This document shows, in pieces, positions 1 to 10,092 of a stretch of 64,000 bases of DNA. This stretch comes from Pseudoalteromonas holothuriae (GTDB taxonomy: Bacteria > Pseudomonadota > Gammaproteobacteria > Enterobacterales > Alteromonadaceae). A program made the translations under genes and the position numbers. The stretch is taken from contig NZ_CAMAPC010000001.1 of NCBI RefSeq assembly GCF_945859825.1, positions 186,001-250,000 on the forward strand. The letters run 5' to 3'. The notes under the pieces are model-generated. The model was not told the origin of the DNA, searched no databases, and worked only from the letters and a program-made list of their open reading frames with translations. Each line of letters opens with the position of its first letter. Position 1 is the stretch's first letter.

Positions 1-2
1 GA

Positions 3-122
3 TCAAGCCGGGCCTTTAAAGCGAAAAGTACTTCAGCATGCAATGGGGTGGTGATTCATATTTGTATGAGAGCACATCAAGCGGACTTAGGTCCGTTTTG
101 TGTGAGGCTTTATCCTAAATGA
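3..122 (+). CDS. Possible C-terminal end of an unrecognised reading frame (partial)
   Basis: One frame is open from the window edge to a TGA at 120-122, giving 39 residues with no start in view. I recognise no family in it, and a stretch this short can stay open by chance. It is listed only because it runs off the window and could be the tail of an upstream gene. It lies downstream of the minus-strand tRNA operon and would converge on it. Confidence 0.2.
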   Translation, partial: SSRAFKAKSTSACNGVVIHICMRAHQADLGPFCVRLYPK

Positions 123-410
123 GTAAACTTATACCATATATGGTATTAAACGCAGTTTATGAGTTATTTAGTTCGCTAAAAGTAGTTTATTTTAATATAG
201 CGAATGTATGAAACAAGTTAATTAAAGAAGAGATTTGGATGATTTAAAATTAAAAATAGGGTAGAGAAGAGAAAGTTGAAAAAGTTGAAAAAGTTGAAAA
301 AGTTTTTATATGATGCGTAGAGAAAGAGTTTAGCTCTTAAACTAATACATTTACTAATTCCACAAGCGTGGAAAACATTTAGGTTATTGGATTCTTAACT
401 ATAGAAAGAG
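123..410. other. Non-coding stretch downstream of the tRNA operon
   Basis: No gene is visible here. The stretch holds a perfect 16-bp palindrome at 131-146 (ATACCATATATGGTAT) and a 9-bp microrepeat of the type AAAAGTTGA repeated three times at about 271-305. On the minus strand a low-G+C hairpin (AGTTTA/TAAACT) lies at about 329-346 and could help end the tRNA operon transcript, but it has no clean T-run. Confidence 0.4.
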
Positions 411-485
411 TGGCTGGAGTATCAGGATTTGAACCTGAGAATGGCGGGATCAAAACCCGCTGCCTTACCGCTTGGCTATACTCCA
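411..485 (-). tRNA. tRNA-Gln(UUG), copy 3 of 3
   Basis: This is a 75-nt cloverleaf with the CCA end encoded. The acceptor stem TGGAGTA pairs with TACTCCA, and the seven-base anticodon loop TTTTGAT gives anticodon TTG. It is the last gene of the minus-strand operon and identical to the copies at 776-850 and 1256-1330. Confidence 0.95.
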
Positions 486-524
486 ACAAATATCTAAGCC
501 TTAATTTTTTACATCTTTAAGAGA

Positions 525-609
<85 letters not shown>

Positions 610-630
610 ACAGGAGGTTGTGCTTATTAA

Positions 631-685
631 GTGGAACCTAAATCCAGCGTCTAATTCGACATCCGGCCAATTCCGCTATCCTCGC
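631..685 (-). repeat. Degenerate 5'-half copy of tRNA-Leu (1)
   Basis: Read on the minus strand, this stretch repeats the tRNA-Leu 5' half from the acceptor to the anticodon stem. The D-loop region is altered, with an insertion reading GGCCGGATGTCGAATTAGAC in place of the normal short D-loop, and the acceptor is decayed. The variable arm, T-arm and 3' acceptor are missing, so it cannot fold into a tRNA. A flanking GCACAGGAGGTTGTG palindrome is repeated with it. Confidence 0.75.
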
Positions 686-775
686 ACAGGAGGTTGTGTA
701 TATCTCCTATAAAGGAGGTTACACATAGTAGTTAAGCTACAAGCTTTGATATTGCACTCTTACTGGTAGAAAGAG

Positions 776-850
776 TGGCTGGAGTATCAGGATTTGAACC
801 TGAGAATGGCGGGATCAAAACCCGCTGCCTTACCGCTTGGCTATACTCCA
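776..850 (-). tRNA. tRNA-Gln(UUG), copy 2 of 3
   Basis: This 75-nt gene has anticodon TTG and an encoded CCA end, and is identical in sequence to the other two Gln genes of the operon. Such identity suggests recent duplication or gene conversion of a Leu-Gln unit. Confidence 0.95.
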
Positions 851-893
851 ACAATCAATGTTTTCATATTTATAGTTTTACATCTTTAAAAGA

Positions 894-978
<85 letters not shown>

Positions 979-999
979 ACAGGAGGTTGTGCTTATTAA

Positions 1000-1054
1000 G
1001 TGGAACCTAAATCCAGCGTCTAATTCGACATCCGGCCAATTCCGCCACCCCCGC
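1000..1054 (-). repeat. Degenerate 5'-half copy of tRNA-Leu (2)
   Basis: This is nearly identical to the copy at 631-685 and keeps a perfect acceptor 5' strand (GCGGGGG on the minus strand). The same abnormal D-loop insertion is present, and the gene breaks off after the anticodon stem. Confidence 0.75.
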
Positions 1055-1074
1055 ACAGGGGTTGTGCATATTTA

Positions 1075-1128
1075 GAGGAATCTAAATCCAGCGTCTAACT
1101 CGACATCTGGCCAATTCCGCCACCTCGC
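1075..1128 (-). repeat. Degenerate 5'-half copy of tRNA-Leu (3)
   Basis: This is a third, more diverged copy of the tRNA-Leu 5' half, in tandem with the one at 1000-1054. It carries point changes in the anticodon region and acceptor and the same D-loop insertion. A GCACAGGAGGTTGTGC palindrome follows at about 1127-1142. Confidence 0.7.
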
Positions 1129-1176
1129 ACAGGAGGTTGTGCTGTTTAACCACTATTGCACTTTAGTGGGAGTAAA

Positions 1177-1253
1177 TGGTGGCTATGCCCTGATTTGAAC
1201 AGGGGACCCCATCATTATGAGTGATGTGCTCTAACCAGCTGAGCTACATAGCC
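1177..1253 (-). tRNA. tRNA-Met(CAU), elongator, copy 2 of 2
   Basis: This 77-nt tRNA has anticodon loop CTCATAA and an encoded CCA end. The acceptor GGCTATG pairs fully at its first position, which fits an elongator rather than an initiator tRNA. It resembles E. coli metT/metU, whose operon likewise mixes Met, Leu and Gln genes. Confidence 0.93.
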
Positions 1254-1255
1254 AT

Positions 1256-1330
1256 TGGCTGGAGTATCAGGATTTGAACCTGAGAATGGCGGGATCAAAA
1301 CCCGCTGCCTTACCGCTTGGCTATACTCCA
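1256..1330 (-). tRNA. tRNA-Gln(UUG), copy 1 of 3
   Basis: This 75-nt gene has anticodon TTG and an encoded CCA end. Only two bases separate it from the tRNA-Met gene at 1177-1253, so the two must be cut from a common precursor. Confidence 0.95.
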
Positions 1331-1359
1331 ACAATTACTCCAACTTCTAAATTAGAAGT

Positions 1360-1444
<85 letters not shown>

Positions 1445-1492
1445 ATTAAATCACAAAAGCTAAACCAATGAGTTTGGTAGTAAATAAAAACA

Positions 1493-1569
1493 TGGTGGCT
1501 ATGCCCTGATTTGAACAGGGGACCCCATCATTATGAGTGATGTGCTCTAACCAGCTGAGCTACATAGCC
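1493..1569 (-). tRNA. tRNA-Met(CAU), elongator, copy 1 of 2
   Basis: This 77-nt elongator tRNA-Met is the first gene of the operon, 39 bases downstream of the promoter -10 element at 1608-1613. Its sequence is identical to the copy at 1177-1253. Confidence 0.93.
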
Positions 1570-1607
1570 ATCTATTTTTATTACTCATCATCGCTGATGC
1601 GGGGCGT

Positions 1608-1636
1608 ATTATGCTGATATGGCCCAAACACGTCAA
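1608..1636 (-). promoter_or_regulatory. Promoter of the Met-Leu-Gln tRNA operon
   Basis: On the minus strand a -35 TTGACG (1631-1636) is followed by exactly 17 bases and a -10 CATAAT (1608-1613). The discriminator just downstream is very G+C-rich (ACGCCCCGC). A near-consensus promoter with such a discriminator is typical of stable-RNA promoters under stringent control, so growth-rate and ppGpp control is likely (inference). Confidence 0.8.
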
Positions 1637-1739
1637 TACCTTTTTTACAAAAAACTGCTCTTGGCGGTTTGTTTGCGGATTAAATAGCCGAATTGGTCAC
1701 GTTAATGTCATTGCTAGTTGCTATTTTAATCAATTTAAT

Positions 1740-1765
1740 AAAAAAGGGCTATTAGGCCCTTTTAT
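1740..1765 (-). terminator. Rho-independent terminator after ychF
   Basis: On the minus strand the stem AAAAGGGC/GCCCTTTT has the small loop CTAATA and runs into a T-tract. It lies just after the ychF stop codon and should end the lolB-to-ychF side transcript. Confidence 0.85.
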
Positions 1766-1779
1766 AATTTAATGTGGTT

Positions 1780-2871
1780 TTAAACATTAAATAAGAAGTT
1801 TAAAACATCACCATCTTTTACGATGTAATCTTTACCTTCTTGGCGGAATTTACCCGCATCTTTGGCACCATTTTCTCCACGATATTGAATATAGTCATCA
1901 AAAGCAATGGTTTGAGCACGAATAAAGCCACGTTCAAAGTCAGTGTGAATTTTACCAGCCGCTTGCGGTGCTGTTGCACCTACAGGAATGGTCCATGCAC
2001 GAACTTCTTTAACGCCTGCGGTAAAATAGGTTTGTAGCTTCAATAACTCATAACCGCCACGGATCACTAGGTTTAGGCCTGGCTCTTCAAGTCCTAAGTC
2101 TTCCATAAATTCAAGCTTATCTTCGTCATCAAGTTCTGACAGTTCTGCTTCGATAGCGGCACATACAGGAATGACAACTGCATCTTCAGATGCAGCTATT
2201 TCACGAACTTTATCTAAGAATGGGTTGTTTTCAAAGCCATCTTCATTTACGTTAGCGATGTACATTGTTGGTTTGATAGTTAAGAAGTTTAAGCTCTTGA
2301 TTGCTTCTTTTTCTTCTTTTTCCAATTGTAATGAGCGCAGTGTAAGGCCTTCGTCTAAATGAGCTTTTACTTTTTCAAGCACCTCATTTTGGAACTTGGC
2401 TTCTTTATCGCCACCTTTAGCTTTTTTTGCATTTCTTTGCACAGCACGGTCTGCGGCATCCATATCTGCTAAAACAAGCTCAGTGTTGATAACATCAATA
2501 TCATCAGCTGGGTCGATAGTGCCTGCGACGTGTACGATATTTTCATTTTCAAAGCAACGGACTACATGGCCAATCGCATCAGTTTCACGAATATTAGCTA
2601 AAAACTGGTTACCAAGGCCTTCACCTTTTGATGCACCTTTAACCAGACCTGCAATATCAACGAACTCCATCGTAGTTGGTAAAATACGCTGTGGACTAAC
2701 AATTTCTGCGAGTTGCTCAAGGCGGTTATCTGGAACAGGTACCACGCCAGTATTTGGCTCGATAGTACAAAATGGAAAGTTTGCGGCTTCGATACCCGCT
2801 TTAGTTAATGCATTGAAAAGGGTAGATTTACCAACGTTAGGTAAACCAACAATGCCACATTTAAAACCCAT
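1780..2871 (-). CDS. ychF: Redox-regulated ATPase YchF (Obg-like)
   Basis: This 363-residue protein has the same length as E. coli YchF. The P-loop GLPNVGKST lies at residues 9-17, and the usual GTPase NKxD motif is replaced by an NVNE-type motif near residue 205, which explains the preference for ATP over GTP in this family. The C-terminus is a TGS domain. YchF binds ribosomes and is linked to translation and the oxidative stress response; its exact role is unsettled. It lies 47 bases downstream of pth, the same pairing as in E. coli, which suggests co-transcription. The ATG start puts the P-loop at its normal position. Confidence 0.97.
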   Translation of the reverse strand: MGFKCGIVGLPNVGKSTLFNALTKAGIEAANFPFCTIEPNTGVVPVPDNRLEQLAEIVSPQRILPTTMEFVDIAGLVKGASKGEGLGNQFLANIRETDAIGHVVRCFENENIVHVAGTIDPADDIDVINTELVLADMDAADRAVQRNAKKAKGGDKEAKFQNEVLEKVKAHLDEGLTLRSLQLEKEEKEAIKSLNFLTIKPTMYIANVNEDGFENNPFLDKVREIAASEDAVVIPVCAAIEAELSELDDEDKLEFMEDLGLEEPGLNLVIRGGYELLKLQTYFTAGVKEVRAWTIPVGATAPQAAGKIHTDFERGFIRAQTIAFDDYIQYRGENGAKDAGKFRQEGKDYIVKDGDVLNFLFNV

Positions 2872-2918
2872 AGTTTTGAACCCTATTTTAACTCAGATAA
2901 ACGCGATATATTTTTTGA

Positions 2919-3503
2919 TCACGGCTTAAATGAATGTAGTCTGTTTTGTGCTTTTAACACACCGTCTTTTGCTAAAATTTCCATGCAACGAACTGCTTCA
3001 TCAACTGCAGCTTCAATTTTCTCTTGGTCTTCTTTAGGTGCTTTTCCTAGTACCCAGCCAGTTACTTTATCTTTGTGGCCCGGGTGACCAATACCAATAC
3101 GTAAACGCATGAATTCTTTGCTGTTAGCCATTTTGGCGATAATGTCTTTTAAGCCGTTATGGCCACCATGACCACCGCCTTTTTTCAACTTAGCAATTCC
3201 CGGTTCTAAATCCATCTCATCATGTGCAACAAGAATATGCTCTACCGGTATTTTATAAAAATTAGCTAGGCTACTCACCGCTTTACCACTTAAGTTCATA
3301 TAAGTAGTTGGGATCAAAAGTTTAAATTCTTGATTATTGATGAGTATTTTACCAGTTAGGCCATGATGTTTGGCATCTGGTTTTAATTGGCAGTTGTAGC
3401 GTTTGGCGAGCTCGAGAATGAACCATTCACCAGCATTGTGACGTGTGTTTTGATATTCGGGGCCTGGATTAGCCAGGCCCACAAGCATTTGAATATTGCT
3501 CAA
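2919..3503 (-). CDS. pth: Peptidyl-tRNA hydrolase
   Basis: This 194-residue enzyme frees tRNA from peptidyl-tRNAs that drop off the ribosome, an essential recycling step. The catalytic His22 is in NTRHNAG, and the conserved [10 protein letters not shown] segment near residue 95 carries the supporting Asp. The length equals that of the E. coli enzyme. It lies between rplY (19 bases upstream) and ychF, all on one strand, so the three translation-related genes probably share a transcript. Confidence 0.97.
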   Translation of the reverse strand: MSNIQMLVGLANPGPEYQNTRHNAGEWFILELAKRYNCQLKPDAKHHGLTGKILINNQEFKLLIPTTYMNLSGKAVSSLANFYKIPVEHILVAHDEMDLEPGIAKLKKGGGHGGHNGLKDIIAKMANSKEFMRLRIGIGHPGHKDKVTGWVLGKAPKEDQEKIEAAVDEAVRCMEILAKDGVLKAQNRLHSFKP

Positions 3504-3522
3504 GGTGCTTACACCTCAATTA

Positions 3523-4140
3523 TTATTCAGCAGCGTCTTCGTCAGTTGCTTCTTCTGATGCAGAACCCTTAGGTGCATTTAAAGTAACAACAGCTTGGTC
3601 GTGGCCTTCACCTTTACCAAGTTCAACTGATGCAACACCAGCTGGAAGAGTGATGTCAGAAAGGTGAATAGTTGCACCTACTTCCATTGCAGCTATATCG
3701 ATTTCGATGAACTCAGGTAGTGCTGCTGGTAAACATGTTACGTCGATTTCAGTAACTAGGTGAGCAACAGTGTTACCGCCTTTAGTTGCAGCTTCTTCGT
3801 TTAAGAAGTGAACTGGTACTTTAGTGTGGATCTTATGGTTAGCATCTACACGTTGGAAGTCTAAGTGAGTAACTTTAGGCTTAAATGGGTGACGTTGAAT
3901 GTCTTTTAAGATTGCTTCAACAGACTCGCCAGCAATGTTAAGCGTAAGGATGTGGCTGTAGAAACCTTCATCTTCCTGTGCTTTTATTACTTTGTTGTGC
4001 TCTAGAGTAAGCGCTAATGCTTCTTTATCAGCACCGTATAAGATTGCTGGCACTTTGTCTGCACGACGTAGGCGGCGGCTCGCACCCGTACCCAAGTCAG
4101 CACGTACTTCTGCATTCAATGTATATAATTCGTTAGACAT
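3523..4140 (-). CDS. rplY: 50S ribosomal protein L25, long CTC-type
   Basis: This 205-residue protein has an N-terminal L25 domain that binds 5S rRNA (about residues 1-95) followed by a TL5/CTC-type beta domain. It is therefore the long form rather than the 94-residue E. coli form. The C-terminus is acidic ([10 protein letters not shown]). The gene sits between prs and pth, as in many gammaproteobacteria with the long form. A terminator separates it from prs, so it probably has its own promoter in the 4141-4250 gap. Confidence 0.95.
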   Translation of the reverse strand: MSNELYTLNAEVRADLGTGASRRLRRADKVPAILYGADKEALALTLEHNKVIKAQEDEGFYSHILTLNIAGESVEAILKDIQRHPFKPKVTHLDFQRVDANHKIHTKVPVHFLNEEAATKGGNTVAHLVTEIDVTCLPAALPEFIEIDIAAMEVGATIHLSDITLPAGVASVELGKGEGHDQAVVTLNAPKGSASEEATDEDAAE

Positions 4141-4251
4141 AATGTTTCCAAAAATTTAATTAATGTTTAAGGTGCTCGCGACCAAACACCCTACCTAAAA
4201 AGGCGCGCTACTATACCATTGCCAGTGAATAAAGAAAACATAGAACCACAA

Positions 4252-4276
4252 AAAAAGCACCCTGGGGTGCTTTTTG
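4252..4276 (-). terminator. Rho-independent terminator after prs
   Basis: On the minus strand the stem AAAAAGCACCC pairs with GGTGCTTTTT around a tiny loop and continues into a run of T. It lies about 30 bases after the prs stop codon. Confidence 0.85.
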
Positions 4277-4305
4277 CGTTTTACATCGATGTAGTCACAC
4301 TGTAA

Positions 4306-5253
4306 TTAGTGTTGGAACATCGCTGAAATAGACTCTTCGTTACTAATACGACGAATAGTTTCAGCTAGCATATCAGCAAGCGTAAGTACTTTGATATTGT
4401 CTAAAGCACGTAACTCATCTGACAATGGAATTGAGTCGGTAACAATAACTTCATCAATCACAGAGTTACGTAAGTTTTCAGCTGCTGCACCTGAGAGTAC
4501 AGGGTGGGTAGCATAAGCGAATACGCGTTTTGCTCCGTGCTCTTTAAGTGCTTCAGCGGCTTTACAAAGCGTACCACCGGTATCAATCATGTCATCTACG
4601 ATAATACAGTCACGACCTGCAACATCACCAATAATATGCATAACTTGTGACACATTTGCTTGTGGACGACGTTTATCAATAATAGCAAGGTCGGTGTCAT
4701 CAAGTAACTTCGCAATGGCACGGGCACGTACTACACCACCAATATCCGGCGATACGACAACAACATCTTCAAATTCACGTTCTTTCATGTCATCTAACAG
4801 TACCGGGCTACCAAATACGTTATCAACAGGAACGTCAAAAAATCCTTGGATTTGTTCAGCGTGAAGATCAACCGTTAAAACACGGTCAACACCAACGCTA
4901 GATAGGAAGTCAGCAACAACCTTAGCAGTGATTGGAACACGGGCAGAGCGCACACGGCGGTCCTGACGAGCATAACCAAAATAAGGGATAACAGCGGTAA
5001 TACGACCCGCAGAGGCACGACGTAATGCGTCGACCATAACGATAAGCTCCATAAGATTATCGTTTGTTGGGGCACAAGTTGACTGGATAATGAAAACATC
5101 CGATCCGCGTACGTTTTCATTGATTTGTACGCTGATCTCGCCGTCACTAAAACGACCAACAACAGCATCACCTAATTCAATGAATAAACGTTTTGCAACT
5201 TTTTGAGCTAACTCAGGTGTTGCGTTACCAGCGAAGAGCTTCATGTCAGGCAC
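4306..5253 (-). CDS. prs: Ribose-phosphate pyrophosphokinase (PRPP synthase)
   Basis: This enzyme makes PRPP from ribose 5-phosphate and ATP for nucleotide, histidine and tryptophan synthesis. I place the start at the GTG ending at 5253: it has a good ribosome site (GAGGAA, seven bases away) and gives 315 residues, the exact E. coli length. A longer frame upstream would add an 18-residue tail with no homology. The ATP-binding FGYARQDRR segment and the PRPP loop [10 protein letters not shown] are both present. It lies downstream of ispE as in E. coli. Confidence 0.96.
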   Translation of the reverse strand: MPDMKLFAGNATPELAQKVAKRLFIELGDAVVGRFSDGEISVQINENVRGSDVFIIQSTCAPTNDNLMELIVMVDALRRASAGRITAVIPYFGYARQDRRVRSARVPITAKVVADFLSSVGVDRVLTVDLHAEQIQGFFDVPVDNVFGSPVLLDDMKEREFEDVVVVSPDIGGVVRARAIAKLLDDTDLAIIDKRRPQANVSQVMHIIGDVAGRDCIIVDDMIDTGGTLCKAAEALKEHGAKRVFAYATHPVLSGAAAENLRNSVIDEVIVTDSIPLSDELRALDNIKVLTLADMLAETIRRISNEESISAMFQH

Positions 5254-5333
5254 GGTAGGGTTCCTCAGGCACTGAATTTTTGGACTAACATGCAATGACA
5301 GAGTCAAAACAGGCTAACTTAAACAATTTACTT

Positions 5334-6182
5334 CTACATTTTAAGCCAATTATCTAGTTGCATATGCGCAACTGATATATTGGAACTTGGGGCTATAAAC
5401 CCTTGCCAGCATGACGGTAATGAACTGAGCACACGCTGTGCTGCAGCTGCTGAATCAAATTCAACAAAACAACACGCTCCGGTTCCCGTCATACGAGACG
5501 GCCCGTATTTTAGCAACCACCCTAGGGTCTTTTCAACCTCGGGGTAGAGCTTTTTAACCAAAGTCTCACAATCATTGCGGGTATTTGACAGTTTCCAGTC
5601 AGTTGTAAGCTTCTTTGTGTCCCTAGGTAAGTCAGGGTGAGTAAATACCTTTTTAGTACTAACATGGACATTTGGAAATACCACACAAAACCAACGTTTC
5701 TCTAGGGTTACGGGCATTAAATTTTCACCAACACCCTGCGCTAAAGCGGTTTTTCCATTGATAAAAACAGGCACGTCAGCACCTAATTTTAGGCCAATTT
5801 GAGCCAATTTTTGATTGCTTAAATTACATTGCCATAATTGATTAATCGCTAATAATGTTGTTGCTGCATCTGATGAACCACCGCCAACACCTCCCCCCAT
5901 AGGCAAGTTTTTGGTTAATGTGACGCTGATACCTTTTTGAATTTGTTTATAAGGTTGCAGCGCCCTAATTGCTTTATAGATTAAGTTATCTTCTAAAGGA
6001 ATATCGGCTGTATCGCCGATTATATTGATGCAATCTTGTTCATTAAGGCGAAAAGTCAACTCATCACCAAACTCTAAAAAGGTGAATAGCGTTTCGAGTT
6101 CGTGATAACCGTCAGCTCTTTTTGCATTGATATGTAAAAATAAATTAAGTTTGGCTGGTGCCATAAGCGTTAAAGTGGTCAT
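5334..6182 (-). CDS. ispE: 4-diphosphocytidyl-2-C-methyl-D-erythritol kinase
   Basis: This 282-residue GHMP kinase phosphorylates CDP-methylerythritol in the MEP isoprenoid pathway. The ATP-binding motif PMGGGVGGGSSDAAT lies around residues 90-104, and the N-terminal PAKLNLFLHI segment is typical of IspE. It starts one base after the lolB stop, so the two are almost certainly translated from one transcript, followed by prs. Confidence 0.96.
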   Translation of the reverse strand: MTTLTLMAPAKLNLFLHINAKRADGYHELETLFTFLEFGDELTFRLNEQDCINIIGDTADIPLEDNLIYKAIRALQPYKQIQKGISVTLTKNLPMGGGVGGGSSDAATTLLAINQLWQCNLSNQKLAQIGLKLGADVPVFINGKTALAQGVGENLMPVTLEKRWFCVVFPNVHVSTKKVFTHPDLPRDTKKLTTDWKLSNTRNDCETLVKKLYPEVEKTLGWLLKYGPSRMTGTGACCFVEFDSAAAAQRVLSSLPSCWQGFIAPSSNISVAHMQLDNWLKM

Positions 6183-6183
6183 A

Positions 6184-6789
6184 TTAAAACTGCCATGAAT
6201 TGAGCTGAACTTTTATTCGTAAGGTTTTATGGGATAGATTCATACGAGTGGGTAGCCACATGCCATCTACAAGTGAGAATTGTTGATATTGAGCTTGCCA
6301 TAGCTGGCCTTGTTGATCAATCCAAGTACTTTCGCTTAAACGCCCTTGTGTATCATATTGGTTATTTGGGTTATCTACCATACCTGTAAGCCAAGTAGGT
6401 GCTTGAGCGATAGGCAAATCTAAGCCAGTGAGACGTTTTACTAATTGTTGACTGTCGGCGTCAACATAGGTCTTGCCGTCATGCTGCAGTTCACTGTGTT
6501 GTGCTAATTCTGTAAGCGATAATATGCGTGTGCCAATGAAACTCGTCAGGATAAGCTGCTGCTTATTATTATTGTATTGCCAATTAAAATTTGCAGATTG
6601 GCGTTGTGTATCACTGATAAAAGCTAATTTACCATTTGCTTGCCAGCTTGTTTGTTCCTTTAATGAGGCTCTCCAATCACTAGTTTGTGGCTGTGGAGGC
6701 GTGATTTTCTGCGCACATCCAGTAATAAATAAAAAAAACATGAGCAAAATCAAGTGAAATCGTGTCAAATGATGTTCCTTACTTTCCAT
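6184..6789 (-). CDS. lolB: Outer-membrane lipoprotein LolB
   Basis: LolB receives lipoproteins from periplasmic LolA and inserts them in the outer membrane. I place the start at the ATG ending at 6789, giving 201 residues that begin with a signal peptide and the lipobox FITGC; the Cys would be lipid-modified. A frame open to 6849 would put 20 odd residues before the signal peptide and begin two bases from hemA, so I reject it. No strong ribosome site is visible, which leaves the start open. LolB, IspE and Prs follow the E. coli order. Confidence 0.92.
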   Translation of the reverse strand: MESKEHHLTRFHLILLMFFLFITGCAQKITPPQPQTSDWRASLKEQTSWQANGKLAFISDTQRQSANFNWQYNNNKQQLILTSFIGTRILSLTELAQHSELQHDGKTYVDADSQQLVKRLTGLDLPIAQAPTWLTGMVDNPNNQYDTQGRLSESTWIDQQGQLWQAQYQQFSLVDGMWLPTRMNLSHKTLRIKVQLNSWQF

Positions 6790-6851
6790 ATTCGATTGAT
6801 TTTTGGTAAAATTGCCAACTTTAAAATAGGGCGCGGGCAATTCTGGCATCT

Positions 6852-8108
6852 ATGACTATCATAGCACTAGGTATAAATCATAAAACTGCATCAGTAGAAT
6901 TGCGCGAAAAAGTCGCTTTTTCACCTGAGCAATTATCTCAAGCTCTTATTGAACTTGCGCAACAAGCCCAGTTCAAAGAAAGCGTGATTGTATCAACCTG
7001 TAATCGTACCGAAATCTATTGTAGCCTTGAGCATGAGAATTCCCAAGTGCTTCTTCAGTGGCTTGCATGTTTTCATAATGTAGATGAATCGCAATTGAGC
7101 GATAATGTGTATGTCCATCACAATCAAGATGCTATAAATCACTTGATGCGTGTAGCTTGTGGGCTTGACTCATTGGTGCTCGGCGAGCCACAAATTTTAG
7201 GCCAAATTAAGCAAGCTTATAATAGTGCCAAACAGCATCATGTAATAAAGCCAACTTTTGAGCGGTTGTTTCAAAAAACATTTTCTGTTGCCAAACAGGT
7301 GCGCACTGAGACTGAGATTGGCGCAAGCGCGGTTTCTGTGGCATATGCAGCCGTTAATTTGGCCAAGCATATATACGGTCAGTTAGATAAAACCCGGGTG
7401 TTACTTATTGGTGCCGGTGAAACGGTTGAACTCGTGGCAAGGCATTTGTATCAGCATCACCCTAAGTCTATCACTGTCGCTAACAGAACCATTGAACGAG
7501 CTCAAGGCTTAGCAAGTGAAGTGCAAGGCCAAGTGATATCTCTTGCGCAATTGCCAGAAGAATTACACAAAGCAGATATTGTGATCTCGTCAACCGCCAG
7601 TACGTTGCCAATTATCGGTAAAGGGGTGGTTGAACAGGCACTTAAACAGCGTCGCCATAAGCCAATGTTGTTTGTTGATATTGCAGTACCGCGCGATATT
7701 GAAAGCCAAGTAAGTGAGTTAGATGCCGCTTATTTGTATTCAGTGGATGACTTGCAAGCCATTGTTAGCGAAAATATGGCAAGCCGAGAACAAGCAGCAC
7801 GTCAAGCACAAGCTATTATAGAACAGAGAACGCGAGAGTTTGCCCAATGGCAACGCTCGTTAAAATCTGTTGATGTAATTGTTCAATACAGAGACAGTGC
7901 CCAGCAAATTAAAACAGAGTTGGTTGAAAAAGCACTCAACCAACTAGAATCAGGCAAGCCTTCAGAAAAGGTGTTGCTAGAGTTGGCTAATAAATTAACT
8001 AACCGTTTAACTCACGCCCCGACAAAAGCGATTCAACAAGCCGCTAAGTTGGGAGATTTTGAGCAGTTAGCACAACTTAAACAAACATTAGGAATTGAGC
8101 AGGAATAA
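6852..8108 (+). CDS. hemA: Glutamyl-tRNA reductase
   Basis: This 418-residue enzyme reduces glutamyl-tRNA to glutamate-1-semialdehyde, the first committed step of tetrapyrrole synthesis. The catalytic Cys lies in STCNRTEIY near residue 50, and the NADPH site is around [13 protein letters not shown]. The C-terminal helical dimerisation domain is present. It is divergent from lolB and leads the hemA-prfA-prmC unit, the conserved enterobacterial order, so haem supply is coupled to release-factor genes here too. The prfA start lies 7 bases after its stop. Confidence 0.97.
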   Translation: MTIIALGINHKTASVELREKVAFSPEQLSQALIELAQQAQFKESVIVSTCNRTEIYCSLEHENSQVLLQWLACFHNVDESQLSDNVYVHHNQDAINHLMRVACGLDSLVLGEPQILGQIKQAYNSAKQHHVIKPTFERLFQKTFSVAKQVRTETEIGASAVSVAYAAVNLAKHIYGQLDKTRVLLIGAGETVELVARHLYQHHPKSITVANRTIERAQGLASEVQGQVISLAQLPEELHKADIVISSTASTLPIIGKGVVEQALKQRRHKPMLFVDIAVPRDIESQVSELDAAYLYSVDDLQAIVSENMASREQAARQAQAIIEQRTREFAQWQRSLKSVDVIVQYRDSAQQIKTELVEKALNQLESGKPSEKVLLELANKLTNRLTHAPTKAIQQAAKLGDFEQLAQLKQTLGIEQE

Positions 8109-8115
8109 TACGTTA

Positions 8116-9201
8116 ATGAAAGAGTCCGTATATCGTAAATTAGAGACCTTAGCTGAGCGCTATGAAGAAGTGCAAGCAATGCTAAGTGATCCAGAAGTAA
8201 TTGGTGATCAGAACCGTTTTCGTACACTATCAAAAGAGTATTCAGAACTTGAAGATGTTGTAAAAACGTTTGCTGCCTATCAACAAGCTCAAGAGGATGT
8301 AGCAACATCAGAAGAAATGCTAAAAGACTCAGACCCTGATATGCGCGAAATGGCCCAAGAAGAGTATAAAGAAGCAAAAGCGGCGATAGTGCAGTTAGAA
8401 GATGACTTGCAGGTATTAATGCTACCTAAAGATCCAAAAGACAGCAACAACGTGTTTCTTGAGGTCCGTGCCGGTACGGGTGGCGATGAAGCGGCTATTT
8501 TTGCTGGAGACTTATTTCGCATGTACAGCCGTTATGCTGAAACTCAAAAGTGGAAGGTAGAAGTAGTCAGCACCAATGAAGGTGAACACGGTGGCTATAA
8601 AGAAGTGATAGCAAATATCAGTGGTGATGGTGTTTACGGAAAGCTAAAATTTGAATCTGGTGCGCACCGAGTTCAGCGAGTACCTGAAACTGAATCTCAG
8701 GGCCGTGTACATACTTCAGCATGTACGGTTGCAGTAATGGCGGAAATCCCTGAAGCTGAAGCAATTCAAATTAATTCTGCAGATTTAAAAGTTGATACAT
8801 TTAGAGCATCAGGTGCTGGTGGCCAGCACGTCAATAAAACAGACTCTGCTATTCGTATAACTCACATCCCAACAGGGGTTGTGGTTGAGTGTCAGGATGA
8901 GCGTTCACAGCATAAAAACCGTGCCAAAGCTCTATCCGTTTTAGGCGCACGTTTGCAACAAGCCGAAGATGAAAAACGCCAAGCTGCAGAAGCATCAGAA
9001 CGTCGGAATCTGGTAGGTAGTGGCGATCGCTCAGAACGTATTCGTACTTACAACTACCCACAAGGGCGTATTACAGACCACCGTATCAATTTGACTTTAT
9101 ATCGCTTGAATGAAGTGGTGGCAGGCGAGCTAGGAGCAATTATTGATCCATTATTGCTTGAACATCAGGCTGACTTACTCGCGGCGATGGGTGACGATTA
9201 A
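8116..9201 (+). CDS. prfA: Peptide chain release factor 1
   Basis: This 361-residue factor ends translation at UAA and UAG. The start is the ATG at 8116 ([10 protein letters not shown]), matching family N-termini; an upstream in-frame start would overlap hemA. The GGQ motif that triggers peptide release is in [13 protein letters not shown], and the stop-codon-reading PxT tripeptide appears as PET in RVPETESQG (PAT in E. coli). It lies between hemA and its own methyltransferase prmC. Confidence 0.97.
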   Translation: MKESVYRKLETLAERYEEVQAMLSDPEVIGDQNRFRTLSKEYSELEDVVKTFAAYQQAQEDVATSEEMLKDSDPDMREMAQEEYKEAKAAIVQLEDDLQVLMLPKDPKDSNNVFLEVRAGTGGDEAAIFAGDLFRMYSRYAETQKWKVEVVSTNEGEHGGYKEVIANISGDGVYGKLKFESGAHRVQRVPETESQGRVHTSACTVAVMAEIPEAEAIQINSADLKVDTFRASGAGGQHVNKTDSAIRITHIPTGVVVECQDERSQHKNRAKALSVLGARLQQAEDEKRQAAEASERRNLVGSGDRSERIRTYNYPQGRITDHRINLTLYRLNEVVAGELGAIIDPLLLEHQADLLAAMGDD

Positions 9202-9203
9202 TC

Positions 9204-10058
9204 GTGTCATTATTTAATGTTGCTGAGGCTGTTGCTTGGGCAACAAAAATACTCAATAAAACCTCACCAAGTCCGAAGCTAGATAGTGAGGTTTTATTGC
9301 TACACAGTCTCGATAAGCCACGCAGTTACTTATTTGCTTGGCCTGATGCGTCACTTAACGAGTCACAGCAAGAACATTTTGAAGCGTTGATAGCAAGGCG
9401 ACAAGCAGGTGAACCCGTTGCACACATTGTTGGAGAAAGGGAGTTTTGGAGTCTCCCTTTAGAGGTTAATGCAAGTACCTTAATTCCTCGTCCAGACACT
9501 GAAACTTTAGTCGAACATGCATTGACGCTTACCTTACCATCAGTAGCAAAAGTGCTCGACTTGGGCACCGGAACAGGCGCAATTGCATTAGCCCTTGCAT
9601 CTGAGCACCCGAACTGGCAGATAAGTGCTTTGGACTACTCAGTGGATGCTGTTGCCCTTGCAAAACGAAATCAGCAAAAACTCGGTTTAAATAATGTCTA
9701 TATAAAACAAAGTAATTGGTATCAGGCTGTAACTAATGAAAAGTTTGATCTGATTGTGAGTAACCCACCGTACATAGAGAGTGATGATCACCATTTGTCT
9801 CAAGGAGATGTAAGGTTTGAACCGCTTACTGCGCTTGTGGCTGATGATGAAGGGATGGCTGACATTAAAACGATTATTGCTCAAGGTACTGAACACCTAA
9901 ATCATGGCGGTTATTTGTTAATTGAACATGGATATAGGCAAGCTGTTAAATTGCAGCAGTATTTTGCACAAATGGCGTATAGCAATATACTTACAATTAA
10001 AGATATGGCAGGCTGTGATCGTGTAACTCTAGCTCAATGGCTAGGGAAGTCCCCATAA
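9204..10058 (+). CDS. prmC: Release factor glutamine methyltransferase PrmC
   Basis: PrmC methylates the Gln of the GGQ motif in RF1 and RF2, using SAM. The 284-residue protein has an N-terminal helical domain that binds the factor, a SAM motif DLGTGTGAIALAL and the catalytic NPPY in VSNPPYIES. The GTG start lies two bases after the prfA stop, so translation is probably coupled with that of its substrate. Confidence 0.96.
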   Translation: MSLFNVAEAVAWATKILNKTSPSPKLDSEVLLLHSLDKPRSYLFAWPDASLNESQQEHFEALIARRQAGEPVAHIVGEREFWSLPLEVNASTLIPRPDTETLVEHALTLTLPSVAKVLDLGTGTGAIALALASEHPNWQISALDYSVDAVALAKRNQQKLGLNNVYIKQSNWYQAVTNEKFDLIVSNPPYIESDDHHLSQGDVRFEPLTALVADDEGMADIKTIIAQGTEHLNHGGYLLIEHGYRQAVKLQQYFAQMAYSNILTIKDMAGCDRVTLAQWLGKSP

Positions 10059-10092
10059 TAATTAAATTGATGTGCACTTAAAGGATCTCTAT

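Noticed and set aside
6790..6849. Longer LolB N-terminus
   Set aside because: It would put 20 residues before the lipoprotein signal peptide and abut the hemA start codon.
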